NCBI GenBank assembly: GCA_963807155.1 | Contig: CAWEAZ010000038.1 | Span: forward strand, 124,001-188,000 | Origin: JACCZX01 sp963807155 | GTDB taxonomy: Bacteria > Pseudomonadota > Gammaproteobacteria > Burkholderiales > Burkholderiaceae_F | Direction of reading: 5' to 3' | DNA length: 64,000 nt | Notes under the pieces: model-generated | What the model saw: the letters and a program-made list of their open reading frames with translations, nothing else | Database searches by the model: none | What the model was told of the DNA's origin: nothing | Part shown: one piece after another, positions 15,680 to 24,336 of the stretch | Numbering within the stretch: position 1 is the first letter of the stretch | How the letters are laid out: each line of letters begins with the position of its first letter | Made by a program: the position numbers and the translations under genes

Positions 15680-15707
15680 AAAAAAAGCCCCGGGGGTGCC
15701 GGGGCTT
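15680..15707 (-). terminator. Rho-independent terminator downstream of rpoH
   Basis: Nine-base stem AAGCCCCGG/CCGGGGCTT (15685-15693 and 15699-15707) with a five-base loop. On the minus strand it is followed by a run of seven T (A-run 15680-15686 on the plus strand). It lies about 100 bases after the rpoH stop and in the right orientation for it. Confidence 0.85.
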
Positions 15708-15805
15708 GAGTGTCCGCCTCATCGGAGGAGAGGGGGAATAATAGAGACGGACCTTGCTTCAACCAACCAACCAGAAGCCACGGTTCGCTCAGCTAAGTAC
15801 GCTTT

Positions 15806-16736
15806 CTATGCGTGCTCCGCCAACGCGCTTCGCATCTTCTGCAAAGCTTTGGCCTCGATCTGGCGAATTCGTTCCGCCGACACTCCGAATTCCTGCGCAA
15901 GGTCATGCAGGGTGGAGGTTCCCACCTTGCCGTCGCTGTCTTCATTCAACCAACGCGCCTCGACGATCCGGCGGCTGCGCGGATCGAGCTCTTCCAGCGC
16001 TTCACGCACGCCTTCGCTCTGCAGCACGTCGTATTCACGACGCTGCCAGCACTTGCGTCGGCTCAGAATCGGCATCAGCAAGGTATGCAATCGGCGCAAA
16101 TTCTTCCTCGCCGTCGTCGATCCGACCTTCGAGCGCAACGTCTCCGCCCGAAAGGCGGGTTTCCATCTCCGAGACGTCTTCGCGCTTGACGTTAAGTTCG
16201 CGCGCGATCTCGCCGACTTGGTCCTGCGACATCGTTCCGAGCCCCTGCTTCATGCTGCGCAGATTAAAGAACAGCTTGCGCTGCGCCTTGGTCGTCGCCA
16301 CCTTGACGAGCCGCCAGTTTTTCAGCACGAACTCATGAATCTCGGCCCGTATCCAGTGCAGCGCGAACGACACTAGTCGAACCCCGCGCTCGGGGTCGAA
16401 TCGCTTGACCGCCTTCATCAGGCCGATGTTTCCTTCTTGGATCAGGTCCGCATGCGGCAGCCCATAGCCCAGATAGTTGCGGGCGACCGCCACCACCAAC
16501 CGCAAGTGCGACATCACGAGCCGACCCGCGGAGTCCAAATTGTCACTGTCGCGGAACTCACGCGCCAAACGAAGCTCTTCCTCAGGTGTCAACATCGGCA
16601 CCCGATTCACCGCTTGAATGTATGCGTCAATACTGCCCAGACTCCCGGGGCTGAGCGCGAACGCTTGCGCGCCAACAGGAACCAAGGCATTTCCGACCGA
16701 CTTGATGTTTCTCGCCACGTATTTCTCCAGTTTCAT
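15806..16736 (-). CDS. rpoH: Heat-shock sigma factor RpoH (sigma-32), frameshifted
   Basis: Alternative sigma factor for heat-shock genes. The first frame holds region 1.2 and 2 motifs (MLTPEEELRLAREFRDS, LVVAVARNYLGYGLPHADLI, QEGNIGLMKAVKRFDPERG, VRLVSFALHWIRAEIHEFVL) and the RpoH box (WRLVKVATTKAQRKLFFNLR). Region 4 (LDPRSRRIVEARWL, LAQEFGVSAERIRQIEAKAL) lies in the next frame. The first frame ends at TGA 16035-16037, in the context TCG TGA A. Dropping one base near 16036-16050 gives about 309 residues, the usual size. A CIRCE operator precedes the start. rpoH is rarely dispensable, so an assembly insertion is the likely cause. Confidence 0.92.
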
Positions 16737-16741
16737 TTAGC

Positions 16742-16768
16742 TTAGCACTCGCGTCTGTTGAGTGCTAA
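16742..16768 (-). promoter_or_regulatory. CIRCE operator (HrcA-binding site) of rpoH
   Basis: Perfect consensus inverted repeat: TTAGCACTC at 16742-16750, nine-base spacer, GAGTGCTAA at 16760-16768. It ends five bases upstream of the rpoH ATG, in the expected 5' leader position. HrcA is the known repressor of CIRCE in heat-shock operons. Direct control of rpoH by HrcA would link the two heat-shock circuits. No HrcA gene is in this window. Confidence 0.93.
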
Positions 16769-16796
16769 GTCTTAGAGGGAGCAGCTAGGGAAGAGT

Positions 16797-16825
16797 TCAA
16801 TCCCGACTGAACCTGTCGGGATTGA
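16797..16825. repeat. Perfect inverted repeat between rpoH and ppk
   Basis: Eleven-base arms TCAATCCCGAC (16797-16807) and GTCGGGATTGA (16815-16825) separated by seven bases, 29 bases beyond the CIRCE element. There is no T-run on either side. It may be a second operator or an RNA hairpin in the rpoH leader. The rest of the 248-base rpoH-ppk gap shows no gene. Confidence 0.6.
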
Positions 16826-16984
16826 TCGCTTGAGTACGGATGTGAGCGCACACTCACCTTCGCATCGACGACAGTGCCGCTACGCCGACTTGCGACCACG
16901 TCACTCAACTGTCATCGTGACTGACTATGGTCCGCCGTCACGATCACAAACCGAAGCGCAAGCACTCCGAAGCGAGAAAAGCCG

Positions 16985-19033
16985 TTGACCGCTCCGACGG
17001 ATTTGTACTTGAACCGGGAGCTCTCGCTACTTGCGTTCAACGAGCGCGTGCTGGCGATGGCAGCGCGGACTTCGGTGCCGCTTGCCGAGCGCTTGCGCTA
17101 CATCTGCATTGTGTCGTCAAACCTCGACGAGTTCTTCGAGGTGCGGGTATCCGACCTGACCGAGGGTGCCGGCCCGTTGGCTCGGGTATACGCGACGGTG
17201 CTGGAGCGCGCGCACCGGCTGGTAGCGCAGCAGTACGAGCTCTACAACGACACGATCATGCCGGCGCTGGCAAAACAGAACATCGTGATCATCAACCACG
17301 CGCAGCGCACGGCCGAACAGCGCGCATGGTTGCGCGACTACGTGCAGCGCGAAGTCAAACCCCTGCTGGCGCCGATCGGCCTCGATCCGTCGCATCCGTT
17401 TCCGCAGGTGCTGAACAAGTCGCTGAACTTCATCATGCAGCTCGAGGGTAAGGATGCGTTTGGGCGGCCGTCGGCGATCGCAATCCTCAAGGTGCCGCGC
17501 GTTTTGCCGCGCGTGATTCCGCTGCCGGCGAAGTTAGCGCCGGGTAAACAGGCCTTTGTGCTGTTAACGTCCGCCATCCGCGCTCATCTACAGGATTTAT
17601 TCCCCGGACGTGAGATCAGCGGCTTTTCGCAGTTTCGCGTCACGCGCGATTCGGATTTGACGGTCGACGAGCGCGAGGTCCACAACCTGCGGCAGGCGAT
17701 GCGGATGGAGCTGACGCAGCGACATTTTGGCAATGCGGTACGGCTGGAGATATTGCGCACATGCCCGTTGCCGCTGCAGCAGCTGCTGCAGGAGCAGTTT
17801 CAGATTCCGAGCGAAGCGGTTTTTCAGGTCGACGGGCCAGTTAATCTGGTTCGCTTGAATCAGCTGGTCGATTTGTTGACGCAGCCGAAGCTGCGCTGGC
17901 CGCCGTTTGTGCCCGCTTGGCCGCGCAAAGTCGCGCAGAGCTCTGACATGTTCGAAGCGATGAAGCAGGGCGACATCCTGCTGCACCATCCGTTCGAAAG
18001 TTTCGAGCCTGTCATTGAGTTCTTGCGTCAGGCGGCAGTCGATCCGCGCGTCGCGGCGATTCGAATGACGCTGTATCGCACCGGCATTAGCTCGGTGACG
18101 GTCGACATCCTCGAAGAAGCAGCGCGGCGCGGCAAGGAGGTCACCGCGATCGTCGAGCTCAAGGCCCGGTTTGACGAAGAAGCCAACATCAACCTAGCGG
18201 AGCGGCTCGAAGCGGTCGGAGCCCAGGTCGTCTATGGGGTACTCGGACTCAAAACGCATGGCAAGATGACACTGGTGCTACGGCGCGAAGAAGTGCGAGG
18301 CCGGCCGGCATTGGTTCGCTATGCCCATCTTGGCACCGGCAACTATCACTCGGCAACGACCAAGTTGTATACGGACTTCGGCATGTTGACGACGAATACC
18401 GAAATTTGCGGCGACATGGAAAAAGCCTTCTTGCACATGACCAGCCTCACCAAGGTCGAGCGACTAAAGCATTTGTGGATGGCGCCATTCACACTGCATA
18501 GGAATTTGCTGCGCGCGCTGGCTAACGAGGTGAAAATCGCCAGAAGCGGCAAGCAAGCGCGTGTGATCGCGAAGATGAACGCCCTGACAGACGAGGCCAC
18601 GATCAACGCGCTCTATGACGCCTCACAAGCGGGTGTCGAAATCGACCTGATCGTGCGCGGCGCGTGCGCGCTCCGACCTGGTGTCAAAGGGCTATCGGAC
18701 AACATCCGCGTGCGCTCGATCGTCGGCCGTTTTCTCGAACATCACCGTATCTACTATTTTCGCAACGGCGGCGCGCCGAAAGTGTATTTGTCGAGCGCCG
18801 ACTGGATGGGGCGCAACCTGTTTCGGCGCATTGAGATCGCATGGCCGGTGCTCGACCCGAAGTTGCGCAAGCGCGTGGTCGACGAAGGGCTCTCGCCGTA
18901 TCTGGAGGACACGCAGGACGCGTGGGTTCTGCAACCCAATGGCGAATATCGGCCGCCGAAGTTCAGCACCGCCGGCCGCTCCGCGCAACACGAACTGCTT
19001 GCCAAGTTGGCAGCTAGCGCTGGCGAGGCGTAA
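16985..19033 (+). CDS. ppk: Polyphosphate kinase
   Basis: Makes inorganic polyphosphate from ATP. From TTG 16985 the protein has 682 residues and opens with LYLNRELSLLAFNERVL, the PPK1 N-terminal domain. ICIVSSNLDEFFEVRV, the catalytic phospho-histidine region GLKTHGKMTLVLRRE and HLGTGNYHSATTKLYTD are all present. The start is doubtful. An ATG at 16927 begins a basic leader (MVRRHDHKPKRKHSEARK) that is one base out of phase; dropping one base in the AAAA run near 16977 would join it. The stop overlaps the sixA ATG. Confidence 0.94.
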   Translation: MTAPTDLYLNRELSLLAFNERVLAMAARTSVPLAERLRYICIVSSNLDEFFEVRVSDLTEGAGPLARVYATVLERAHRLVAQQYELYNDTIMPALAKQNIVIINHAQRTAEQRAWLRDYVQREVKPLLAPIGLDPSHPFPQVLNKSLNFIMQLEGKDAFGRPSAIAILKVPRVLPRVIPLPAKLAPGKQAFVLLTSAIRAHLQDLFPGREISGFSQFRVTRDSDLTVDEREVHNLRQAMRMELTQRHFGNAVRLEILRTCPLPLQQLLQEQFQIPSEAVFQVDGPVNLVRLNQLVDLLTQPKLRWPPFVPAWPRKVAQSSDMFEAMKQGDILLHHPFESFEPVIEFLRQAAVDPRVAAIRMTLYRTGISSVTVDILEEAARRGKEVTAIVELKARFDEEANINLAERLEAVGAQVVYGVLGLKTHGKMTLVLRREEVRGRPALVRYAHLGTGNYHSATTKLYTDFGMLTTNTEICGDMEKAFLHMTSLTKVERLKHLWMAPFTLHRNLLRALANEVKIARSGKQARVIAKMNALTDEATINALYDASQAGVEIDLIVRGACALRPGVKGLSDNIRVRSIVGRFLEHHRIYYFRNGGAPKVYLSSADWMGRNLFRRIEIAWPVLDPKLRKRVVDEGLSPYLEDTQDAWVLQPNGEYRPPKFSTAGRSAQHELLAKLAASAGEA

Positions 19034-19497
19034 TGGAACTGATTCTGTGGCGCCACGCGGAGGCCGAGCCAGGCGAGCCTGACCTCGACCGCAAGCTGAC
19101 AGCGAAGGGTGAAAAGCAGGCGCGCCGGGTCGCCGAATGGCTGCAGACGCGCTTGCCGCAGACTGCAAAAATTTATGTGAGTCCTGCCCGGCGCGCGCAG
19201 CAGACTGCGCAAGCGCTCGCCGAGATCTCACATCACAAATTGCGCACGCTCGAAGATCTGGCACCAGGGGCGACTGCCGCCGAAGTGCTCGCCGCTGCCG
19301 ATTGGCCCAAGTCGAAGGCGGCGATCGTCGTTGTTGGGCATCAACCGACCCTCGGACTGGTCGCGAGCGAATTGCTCAGCGGTCAAGCGCTGGACTGGTC
19401 GCTTAAGAAAGGCGGACTGTGGTGGTTGAGCCAGCGTGAAAACAACGGCGACGAGCAAACCGTGTTACGGGCAGTGATCAATCCCGACCTCGTCTAA
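19033..19497 (+). CDS. sixA: Phosphohistidine phosphatase SixA
   Basis: Histidine-phosphatase-superfamily enzyme of 154 residues that dephosphorylates phosphohistidine in HPt domains. The catalytic RHG-type motif is ILWRHAEAE at the N-terminus. DRKLTAKGEKQARRVAEWL, VSPARRAQQTAQAL and the second catalytic histidine in VVVGHQPTLGLVA follow. The ATG overlaps the ppk stop, so the two are translated together; ppk-sixA is a recurrent pair in betaproteobacteria. Confidence 0.93.
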   Translation: MELILWRHAEAEPGEPDLDRKLTAKGEKQARRVAEWLQTRLPQTAKIYVSPARRAQQTAQALAEISHHKLRTLEDLAPGATAAEVLAAADWPKSKAAIVVVGHQPTLGLVASELLSGQALDWSLKKGGLWWLSQRENNGDEQTVLRAVINPDLV

Positions 19498-19512
19498 CCA
19501 GAAACGTAGGCG

Positions 19513-20976
19513 CTACTGCGGGCGCAGTGCGAACGTGACGCCCACGCGCTCCCAATGCGCGGCTTCCTCTTCCAATAAATATTGAGTGAGAGGATGCTTT
19601 GTCAGCCAATCGCTTGCCACTCCAAGCTCGATTGTTTTTCCGAATTTGACCGACCAGCTCGGCAGCTCAACAGCGCGCCGTGCATGCGCGACTATCACGG
19701 CTAGTCGCAACGATAGGATCGCCGCAGCGATCTCGTGGTCTTCGAGCGCCTGACTAACCTTCTTCAGGTTCCCACGCTGCGCGAGTACCAGAGTTGCCAC
19801 CCGCTCTTGGTCTGACGTCGAAAATCCCGCGATGTCACTGTGTTGAATCAAATATGCGGCGTGCTTGTGATAGTCATTGTGCGAAATCGCAAATCCAACT
19901 TCGTGCAGCAACGCGGCCCAGCGCAATCGGTGCACCATCTCATCGCTCGCCGCTGCGCTGAGAGCCGAATAAAATTGTGCCGCTAGCTCGCTGACACGTT
20001 GCGCTTGTGCGCGATCGACGCTGAAGCGCGACTGCATTCGCAGCACGCTTGAGTCACGCAAGTCCTTGCGCTCTCGCCTGCCCAGAAGGTCGTACAGCAC
20101 GCCGACGCGCAACGCCCCGCGCGCCGGCCGCATTTCTTCGATTTCGAGCGACTCGAAGACTGCTGATAGCACCGCAACGCCGCCGGCCAAGACTTCCTGC
20201 CGATCAGGCTTCATGCCGGCCAGTCGAATACGCTTGATTTCGCCCGCATCGAGCAAGGCATATCGCAACGTCAGCAAGCCCTGCGGCGTGATCGTGCCGT
20301 CGGTCCAGCCTTGCGTTCGCAAGATGTCGGACACCGCGCCTATCGTCCCGCTCGAACCGAACGCCTCATCCCAATGCCGGCGCGAGAATACCGACACCGC
20401 TTCTTCGAGCTCGGCCGCCGCAGCGACTTGCGCCTTTTTCAGACTCGACCGATCGATGCGCCCATCCTTGAAAAAACGCAGCGACGTGTTGACGCAGCCG
20501 ACCTTGAACGACTCGGCGTTCTCCGCTTCGAATCCTTTCCCGACAATGACTTCAGTCGACGCGCCGCCGATATCGACCACCAGCCGGCGCGCGCTCGACG
20601 GCGGCAGCGTATGCATGCACCCTTCGAAGACCAGCCGCGCTTCCTCGCGGCCCGAAATCACTTCAATCGGAAAGCCGAGCGCGTCTTGCGCCTCCAACAA
20701 AAACTCATTGAGATTGCGCGCCTGTCGTAACGATTGTGTTCCGACCGCGCGCACGTGTTCGCCTTTCATGCCGCGCAGCCGTTCGTTCATTCGTGCCAGT
20801 GTTTCAACCGCGATATCAATCGACTTCTTGCTGAGCTTGTTGCTCTCGTCGAGTCCGGCTGCCAGTCGTACCGTTTCTTTCCAGTATCCGTGACGTGCGA
20901 TGTGGGCACCTTCGACTTTGCCGATCTCGAGTCGGAAGCTGTTCGAGCCCAGATCGACAGCGGCCAGCAGCATCAA
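19513..20976 (-). CDS. ppx: Exopolyphosphatase / Ppx-GppA family phosphatase
   Basis: Degrades polyphosphate, or pppGpp in GppA-like members. The 487 residues start LAAVDLGSNSFRLEIG, the ASKHA phosphate-binding loop. VISGREEARLVFEG and VVDIGGASTEVIVG follow. The C-terminal HD-like part contains WAALLHEVGFAISHNDYHKHAAYLI. It converges on the ppk-sixA pair, so synthesis and breakdown of polyphosphate are encoded side by side. The start overlaps the ftsY stop by four bases. Confidence 0.93.
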   Translation of the reverse strand: MMLLAAVDLGSNSFRLEIGKVEGAHIARHGYWKETVRLAAGLDESNKLSKKSIDIAVETLARMNERLRGMKGEHVRAVGTQSLRQARNLNEFLLEAQDALGFPIEVISGREEARLVFEGCMHTLPPSSARRLVVDIGGASTEVIVGKGFEAENAESFKVGCVNTSLRFFKDGRIDRSSLKKAQVAAAAELEEAVSVFSRRHWDEAFGSSGTIGAVSDILRTQGWTDGTITPQGLLTLRYALLDAGEIKRIRLAGMKPDRQEVLAGGVAVLSAVFESLEIEEMRPARGALRVGVLYDLLGRRERKDLRDSSVLRMQSRFSVDRAQAQRVSELAAQFYSALSAAASDEMVHRLRWAALLHEVGFAISHNDYHKHAAYLIQHSDIAGFSTSDQERVATLVLAQRGNLKKVSQALEDHEIAAAILSLRLAVIVAHARRAVELPSWSVKFGKTIELGVASDWLTKHPLTQYLLEEEAAHWERVGVTFALRPQ

Positions 20977-21917
20977 GCTCCCACCAGCGCATTGGCGAAA
21001 TCGCGCGCGACGAACGGCTGCAGATCTTCGATCGCCTCGCCGACGCCGATGAAAAGAATCGGCAACGGGCGTCCCTGTCGGCGCCTTGCTTCGACAATCG
21101 CGGCGAGTACGCCGCCCTTGGCGCTTCCATCGAGCTTGGTGATGATCAGTCCGGTCAACTCCACCGCGGCGTCGAACGCCTGTACTTGTGCGAGCGCATT
21201 TTGCCCGTTGGTGCCGTCGATGATCAGAATGACTTCGTGGGGTGCGCCGGGCATCGCTTTATCTTGTGCGCGCTTGATTCTCTTCAGCTCTTCCATCAAG
21301 TGGTGCTGCGTCGGCAGGCGTCCGGCAGTGTCGGCAATCAATACGTCGACCCCGCGCGCCTTCGCGGCCGACACCGCATCGAACACGACCGCTGCAGGAT
21401 CACCGCCGCTTTGCGCGATCACTTCGACGTCATTTCGCGCTCCCCAGATGGCGAGTTGTTCGCGCGCCGCGGCGCGAAAGGTGTCGCCCGCCGCCAGCAG
21501 GACCGACTTGCGTTGAGTCGCAAGCCACTTGGCAAGCTTGCCGATCGATGTCGTCTTCCCGGCGCCATTGACTCCGGCCACCATGATCACGAGCGGGCGT
21601 CCCTTTGAAAAATCAATACTCCCTTCCGCGGGTGCGAGCAGCAAGGTGATCTCGTCACTCAGGGCGCGTCTTACTTCCTCCTGCGTCAGCAGCCCGTGTA
21701 GCTTGATGCGCGTTCTAAGAGCATCGATCAGATGCGCTGCGGTTGCGACGCCGGCGTCGGCGCCAATCAACGCCAACTCGAGCTCCTCTAGGAATTCTTC
21801 GTCGACAACACCGCCGGAAAACAGCCCGACGATGTTGACGCGTGTTTTGGTAAGGCCGGTTTTGAGTCGCGACAGCCAGCCGTTCTTCGAACCTCCGGAA
21901 GACCCGGGACTTATCAT
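20973..21917 (-). CDS. ftsY: Signal recognition particle receptor FtsY
   Basis: SRP GTPase that docks ribosome-nascent-chain complexes at the inner membrane. The ATG at 21917 gives 314 residues with a short A domain (KNGWLSRLKTGLTKTR), the N domain and the G domain (GVNGAGKTTSIGKLA, LLAAGDTFRAAAREQL, DTAGRLPTQ, TKLDGSAKGG). The acidic N-terminal extension of E. coli FtsY is missing, as in many betaproteobacteria. It is divergent from rsmD, with only six bases between the two start codons. Confidence 0.95.
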   Translation of the reverse strand: MISPGSSGGSKNGWLSRLKTGLTKTRVNIVGLFSGGVVDEEFLEELELALIGADAGVATAAHLIDALRTRIKLHGLLTQEEVRRALSDEITLLLAPAEGSIDFSKGRPLVIMVAGVNGAGKTTSIGKLAKWLATQRKSVLLAAGDTFRAAAREQLAIWGARNDVEVIAQSGGDPAAVVFDAVSAAKARGVDVLIADTAGRLPTQHHLMEELKRIKRAQDKAMPGAPHEVILIIDGTNGQNALAQVQAFDAAVELTGLIITKLDGSAKGGVLAAIVEARRRQGRPLPILFIGVGEAIEDLQPFVARDFANALVGA

Positions 21918-21923
21918 CGAGCG

Positions 21924-22616
21924 ATGGCTAACAGACGGTCGAAAGGCGGGTCGAAAGGCGAGAAGGCGGCCCGAGAAATACATGGAACACTCGGGCGACC
22001 GTCGAAAGGCAGTGTAACAAAGCATCGCATTGCAAACGTCGCGGCGCACGCGCCGAACCGTGTTCGCATCATTGGCGGGCAATGGAAGCGAACACCGCTG
22101 CCGGTGGCTGACACCCAGGGGTTGCGACCGACGCCCGACCGCGTGCGCGAAACACTGTTCAACTGGATCGAGCACCTGATTCCGGCGCTTGAAGACGTAC
22201 GCGGGTTGGATTTCTTCGCCGGCACCGGTGCGCTTGGTTTCGAGCTCGCTTCGCGCGGCGCTCGGCAGGTCACGTTGATCGAGAGTAGCCGACAGCTGGT
22301 TGACCAACTGTCGCAAACCAAGCGCAAACTGGCCGCCGATCAGATCGAGATCGTCGCCGGAGATGCCCTCGCCGCTGCTGGCAGGTGGCCTGAGGCTTCG
22401 TTTGAAATCATCTTTATCGATCCCCCGTTTGACTCGGGTCTGCTGGCCCCGGCCTTGGCAGCCGCAGCGCGACTCATCGTGCCCAACGGGCTGATCTATG
22501 CGGAAAGCGATGCGGAGCTGGACGAGACGTTATTGGAACGTCATCGCCTGCAAATTGCGCGGGCAGGCCGTGCCGGGCGCGTGCGCTCTTATTTGCTGCG
22601 TCCGTATTCTGCATAA
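21924..22616 (+). CDS. rsmD: 16S rRNA (guanine(966)-N2)-methyltransferase
   Basis: SAM-dependent methyltransferase for G966 of 16S rRNA, 230 residues. After a basic N-terminal extension of about 45 residues come VRIIGGQWKRTPLPV, GLRPTPDRVRETLFNWI and the SAM site LDFFAGTGALGFELASRGA. The catalytic motif is IFIDPPFDSGL. No in-frame ATG, GTG or TTG lies between 21924 and the conserved core, which supports this start. It is divergent from ftsY and followed by coaD, a conserved triplet. Confidence 0.94.
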   Translation: MANRRSKGGSKGEKAAREIHGTLGRPSKGSVTKHRIANVAAHAPNRVRIIGGQWKRTPLPVADTQGLRPTPDRVRETLFNWIEHLIPALEDVRGLDFFAGTGALGFELASRGARQVTLIESSRQLVDQLSQTKRKLAADQIEIVAGDALAAAGRWPEASFEIIFIDPPFDSGLLAPALAAAARLIVPNGLIYAESDAELDETLLERHRLQIARAGRAGRVRSYLLRPYSA

Positions 22617-22649
22617 TCGCCGGCCAGCCTCAATGGGCGGGAGACCATA

Positions 22650-23156
22650 ATGGTGATCGCGGTGTATCCGGGAACGTTTGATCCGCTGACGCGCGGCCAT
22701 GAAGACCTGGTGCGACGCGCGGCGGGACTGTTTACCAAGCTGGTAGTAGGCGTCGCCGACAGCCGGGCCAAAAAACCGTTCTTTGATTTGAATGAACGCA
22801 TCGCGATCGCGCGCGAAGTGCTGTCGCACTATCCGAACGTCGAGGTGGGTGGTTTTCGCGGACTCTTGAAAGACTTCGTGCGGGAACAAAACGCACGCGT
22901 CGTCGTGCGCGGCTTGCGCGCCGTATCGGACTTCGAATACGAATTCCAGATGGCCGGCATGAACCGCTATCTGTTACCCGACGTCGAGACGATGTTCCTG
23001 ACGCCGTCTGACCAGTATCAGTTCATCTCCGGCAGCATCGTGCGCGAGATCGCATTAATGGGCGGCGACGTCAGCAAGTTCGTATTTCCATCAGTCGAGC
23101 GATGGCTTAAGGCCAAGATGGCTCAGATGGGCGCGCCATCGCCCGATGATGCCTAG
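22650..23156 (+). CDS. coaD: Phosphopantetheine adenylyltransferase
   Basis: Fourth step of coenzyme A synthesis: adenylation of 4'-phosphopantetheine. The 168 residues include the nucleotidyltransferase motif GTFDPLTRGHEDLVRRA, the RGLRAVSDFEYEFQMAGMN helix and the ISGSIVREIA motif that binds ATP phosphates. It follows rsmD by 33 bases and overlaps the next gene by about ten bases. Confidence 0.96.
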   Translation: MVIAVYPGTFDPLTRGHEDLVRRAAGLFTKLVVGVADSRAKKPFFDLNERIAIAREVLSHYPNVEVGGFRGLLKDFVREQNARVVVRGLRAVSDFEYEFQMAGMNRYLLPDVETMFLTPSDQYQFISGSIVREIALMGGDVSKFVFPSVERWLKAKMAQMGAPSPDDA

Positions 23157-24336
23157 CCGAAGCACGACGGTGCGCGACGAGCGCATCGACGCGCTGCGCG
23201 GCTTTGCACTGTTCGGCATTCTGCTCGTCAACATCCAGTCGTTTTTGTTCGGCGCGACGAATCCGATCGGCTACCTGACGCCGGACGCCGGATGGCTGGA
23301 TCGTGCGGTGCTGTTCGCGACGGCCGCGTTCGTCAATCTCAAGTTCATGCCGTTGTTTGCGATGCTATTCGGCGCGGGCTTTTCGCTGTTGTACGCAAAA
23401 CTCAAAACGATGACACCAGAGCCGCGCAAGATCTATCGGCGGCGAATGCTTTTTCTGTTCGTGTTTGGCATCTTGCACGGAGTTTTTTTCTACTTCGGCG
23501 ACATTACGCAGATGTATGCCGTTGCGGGCCTGGTGCTGCTGCTTTACGTCGATCGCGACGTCGCCGGAATCGGACGCGCCGCGCGGAATTGGTGGATCGG
23601 CATGGCGGCATTCACCGCGGTGACGTTTGCGTTGATCGACCCCGCGTCCACGTTGCCGAAGGAATACGTCGCGGAAGTAAAGAGCAACTTCGAGGTGTTC
23701 AGCTACGGCAGCTACCTTGAACAATTGCCGGTGCGTATCGGCGAGTTTCAGGACCTGATCGTCGGCAATTTCCTCGGCCTGCCGCTTACCGTGTCGCTGA
23801 TGTTGACCGGCATGCTCGCACAACGCGCGGGGTGGCTGCAGCAGCGCGACGCGCGTGTCTGGCGCACCGCTTCGACGTTGGGCTTGCTGATCGGATTGCC
23901 GGCTGCGTTGCTGTACGGCTACTGGATGCTCTCGGATATCGAAGCGTACGGTCTCGCGGCGACACCGCAGGGGGCTATGGTGCCGATGCTGTTAAGCATT
24001 ACGCTTTCTTTCCTTTACGCGTCTGTGTTTTTGCGCAAGGCGCCGGCCAGCATAGTTGCTTTGCTTGCGCCGGCCGGGCGTATGCCGCTGACTAACTACT
24101 TGTTGCAGTCGATCGCGATGGGTGCGCTGCTCTCGGGCTGGGGATTGGCGCTGGGTCCGCGACTCAGCTATTGGCAAACAGCGGCAGTGGCTGTCTTGAT
24201 CGTTGTGTTTCAGATCCTGCTGAGCTCACTGTGGCTGGGTCCGATGAAGATGAGGCAAGGTCCGTTGGAGGCACTGTGGCGCGCATGGACCTATCGCGGC
24301 TTACCTGCCCCATCGGCAACTAGAACCGCAGGCTGA
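23146..24336 (+). CDS. DUF418 membrane protein
   Basis: Polytopic membrane protein of 396 residues. It begins with the family-typical RIDALRGFALFGILLVNIQSF, and the central FMPLFAMLFGAGFSLLYAK and C-terminal MPLTNYLLQSI elements match DUF418 proteins (YeiB-like). About eight hydrophobic segments are visible. The function is not established; some relatives are proposed transporters. It overlaps coaD at its start and the convergent MOSC gene at its end. Confidence 0.85.
   Translation: MMPSRSTTVRDERIDALRGFALFGILLVNIQSFLFGATNPIGYLTPDAGWLDRAVLFATAAFVNLKFMPLFAMLFGAGFSLLYAKLKTMTPEPRKIYRRRMLFLFVFGILHGVFFYFGDITQMYAVAGLVLLLYVDRDVAGIGRAARNWWIGMAAFTAVTFALIDPASTLPKEYVAEVKSNFEVFSYGSYLEQLPVRIGEFQDLIVGNFLGLPLTVSLMLTGMLAQRAGWLQQRDARVWRTASTLGLLIGLPAALLYGYWMLSDIEAYGLAATPQGAMVPMLLSITLSFLYASVFLRKAPASIVALLAPAGRMPLTNYLLQSIAMGALLSGWGLALGPRLSYWQTAAVAVLIVVFQILLSSLWLGPMKMRQGPLEALWRAWTYRGLPAPSATRTAG

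Noticed and set aside
20066..20893. 275-codon plus-strand frame inside ppx
   Set aside because: Antisense shadow of ppx; the Ser/Pro/Arg-rich translation has no domain and ppx is intact.
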